7,312 bases of DNA from Euryarchaeota archaeon UBA124. Lineage in GTDB: Archaea; Thermoplasmatota; Poseidoniia; Poseidoniales; Poseidoniaceae. Positions 6,190 through 7,312 of this stretch are shown piece after piece. Below the pieces are notes generated by a model. The model did not search any database. It saw nothing but the letters and a program-made list of their open reading frames with translations, and was not told where the DNA came from. Each line of letters begins with the position of its first letter. Positions within the stretch are counted from its first letter, which is position 1. The translations under genes were made by a program, and so were the position numbers. The stretch is from assembly GCA_002502215.1 (NCBI GenBank), contig DAPT01000089.1, positions 4,263-11,574 of the forward strand, given 5' to 3'.

Positions 6190-6621
6190 TTAGGCCCCCT
6201 TGGTAATCGAGGATGAGAGGGCTTGCAATGCGCCATGATCGGGGTCGACAACCGGTGAATTTGGCCACATCGCGGCTAAAGTTGAGCCTCCATCTCTCGG
6301 AGTCCTAGGCAAAACATGAACGTGGACATGCGGAACCTCTTGGCCAGCTAAGGGCCCATCGTGTACAAGAACCGTAAAATCGGACGTTTGGAAATGGGAC
6401 GAGAGCAATGATTGAACCTCTGAAACTCCGGTCATCAACTGCGAACGTTCGAGGGTTGTGAGTTCTGCAATTCGTTGCACGGGCGTTGTCGGAATTACCA
6501 ACGTGTGCCCCTCTCGACGTGGAAAAATGTCGAGGAATGCGTACCACCCTTCACCAGATGCTATTTTGTGCGATGGGATCTCTCCGGACAGTATCCGCTG
6601 GAAAAGCGTAAGTTCTGCCAT
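6190..6621 (-). CDS. HIT-family nucleotide hydrolase, Fhit-like
   Basis: This 143-residue cytoplasmic protein belongs to the histidine triad superfamily, which hydrolyses or transfers nucleotidyl groups from dinucleoside polyphosphates or nucleoside phosphoramidates. The signature HVHVHVL is at 98-104, with H100 as the expected nucleophile. The preceding HDGPLAGQEVPH and following PR closely resemble human Fhit (DGPEAGQTVKHVHVHVLPR), pointing to Ap3A/Ap4A-type substrates rather than the HINT branch. GHTLVIP (38-44) is the usual strand before the helix. The N-terminal segment LFQRILSGEIPSHKI is HIT-like, but the Cys-x-x-Cys zinc pair seen in many prokaryotic homologues is absent. The frame is open to an upstream start at 6717, but the family alignment begins at MAELTLF, and GGGAGAGGT immediately precedes this ATG. 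It starts 28 bases after the flavoprotein stop. Confidence 0.93.
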   Translation of the reverse strand: MAELTLFQRILSGEIPSHKIASGEGWYAFLDIFPRREGHTLVIPTTPVQRIAELTTLERSQLMTGVSEVQSLLSSHFQTSDFTVLVHDGPLAGQEVPHVHVHVLPRTPRDGGSTLAAMWPNSPVVDPDHGALQALSSSITKGA

Positions 6622-6630
6622 ACCTCTCCC
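6622..6630 (-). promoter_or_regulatory. Ribosome-binding site supporting the HIT start at 6621
   Basis: The minus strand reads GGGAGAGGT directly before the ATG. It offers GGGAG or AGGT as Shine-Dalgarno pairing and favours this start over the in-frame start at 6717, which would lie inside the upstream flavoprotein gene. Confidence 0.45.
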
Positions 6631-6649
6631 AACCGGACAGGACAAATAA

Positions 6650-7312
6650 TCAAACCGCAGCGGTAGGGGAGAGAATCCAGTTCCCTGAAGGCCCCTTTCG
6701 CAAGGCGAGCGTTCCATGAGTACCGTTGGAGAAAATCAAATTGTGATGCAACTGCTCATCGTTGGACTCTGGGTAATCGGAGCGTTGATGCAGCCCTCTG
6801 GATTCTGTCCTGAGCGATGCTGACTTTACGTATGCTTGGGCCATCCGAATTGCGGCCTGAGTACGTAGAATCTCGAGGAGGTTTTGATTGGCAATAAGAG
6901 AGGTTTGATCGCAGTAAAGTTGCTCAGCCTTGATCGAGAGTTGTTCAAGCATCGTGCTGGCATTGTCATAATCAACTGCAGTACTGGCAGGTGTGTTCAA
7001 ACCGATCAAAACTTCCCTTAATCCAGTTAGTACTGGATTCAGGCGCTGAACGGGCCCCTCAGATTCCCCTCCAAGCATACTCAATTCAGCTTCTGCAAGG
7101 CCATTGGCTTCTTCCAGTTTTGACGCTGCAGTGAATTTCCGCTTCTCAATCCATTCCGCAGCATGTGTGCCAGCGGCCTCCCCAACTGCAAGAGACTCCA
7201 GCAAGCGGTTTCCTTCAAGAACATCTGCTCCGTGAAGTCCACTGGATGATGCTGAACCTGCGGCGTAGAGTCCAGTAAACCATCGAGCCCAAGATTGCAT
7301 CACTACGCGACC
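6650..7312 (-). CDS. nadB: L-aspartate oxidase-like flavoprotein (NadB/SdhA/FrdA superfamily), C-terminal part
   Basis: The frame is open to the right edge; 220 C-terminal residues are visible and the N-terminal FAD-binding part lies outside. GLYAAG followed by SGLHGA and then GNRLLESLAVGEAAG matches the FAD-binding and active-site end of the L-aspartate oxidase / succinate dehydrogenase flavoprotein family. A helical C-terminal domain follows, ending in the SRGLHQRSDYPESND segment. SRGLH and GLHGA favour NadB (SRGLH, GLHGA) over SdhA (SRGAH, SVHGA). NadB oxidises L-aspartate to iminoaspartate for quinolinate and NAD synthesis in the cytoplasm. The active-site stretch is divergent: the usual HGANRL-x-x-NSLLE reads HGADVLEGNRLLE, and the glutamate after GLYAxG is serine. 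A divergent or re-purposed paralogue is therefore possible. No nadA or nadC is seen next to it. The stop (TGA) lies 28 bases before the HIT start. Confidence 0.8.
   Translation of the reverse strand, partial: GRVVMQSWARWFTGLYAAGSASSSGLHGADVLEGNRLLESLAVGEAAGTHAAEWIEKRKFTAASKLEEANGLAEAELSMLGGESEGPVQRLNPVLTGLREVLIGLNTPASTAVDYDNASTMLEQLSIKAEQLYCDQTSLIANQNLLEILRTQAAIRMAQAYVKSASLRTESRGLHQRSDYPESNDEQLHHNLIFSNGTHGTLALRKGPSGNWILSPTAAV

Noticed and set aside
6104..6268. Longer acyltransferase start at 6268
   Set aside because: It would overlap the HIT gene by 79 bases, and the added 55 residues have no resemblance to acyltransferases.
3800..6649. Plus-strand open frames 3800-4090, 4118-4435, 5132-5368, 5347-5709, 5789-6025 and 6458-6666
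   Set aside because: They are shadows of the acyltransferase, hypothetical and HIT genes, with no motif and no supporting start signal.
6622..6717. Longer HIT start at 6717
   Set aside because: It would lie within the flavoprotein gene; the family's conserved start is at MAELTLF, preceded by a ribosome-binding site.
1..7312. CRISPR array, tRNA, rRNA, insertion sequence or integration site
   Set aside because: No spaced direct repeats, cloverleaf, rRNA-like segment, transposase or terminal repeats were seen. The only repeats are degenerate and coding.

Overview
The window carries five genes, all read leftwards on the minus strand, with gaps of only about 28 to 89 bases. In transcription order they are: the C-terminal part of an L-aspartate oxidase-like flavoprotein (cut by the right edge), a Fhit-like HIT-family nucleotide hydrolase, a membrane glycerolipid acyltransferase of the Gpt2/PlsC type, a conserved hypothetical protein, and a very large secreted multidomain protein cut by the left edge. 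No tRNA, rRNA, CRISPR array or mobile element was seen, and no gene-free stretch exceeds 90 bases.

The likely host is a planktonic marine archaeon of the Marine Group II type (Poseidoniales, Thermoplasmatota), or a close relative. The evidence is circumstantial: compact same-strand genes, an AGGTGAT ribosome-binding site, a giant secreted beta-propeller/vWA/beta-sandwich protein of a kind common in that group, a hypothetical protein resembling an archaeal DUF family, and a bacterial/eukaryotic-type acyltransferase, which I recall being reported from that lineage. No ribosomal or other marker gene is present, so a marine bacterium cannot be excluded.

Positions 1-3815 are one uninterrupted reading frame of 1271 complete codons with no stop. 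It encodes a Sec signal peptide, then seven beta-propeller blades, then at least four tandem CARDB/NEW3-like beta-sandwiches. A von Willebrand factor A (vWA) domain of about 270 residues sits inside the fourth blade, between its W-D strand and its final Y-type strand. This nested architecture is the main discovery of the window. All ten cysteines fall in even numbers within single domains, as expected for disulfides outside the cell.

Positions 3905-7312 are cytoplasmic and membrane genes. They share strand and close spacing and may be co-transcribed, but their products (NAD precursor synthesis, nucleotide hydrolysis, phospholipid acylation, unknown) do not form one obvious pathway. The large secreted gene has its own candidate TATA element and a strong ribosome-binding site in the 89-base gap before it, so it is probably transcribed separately.
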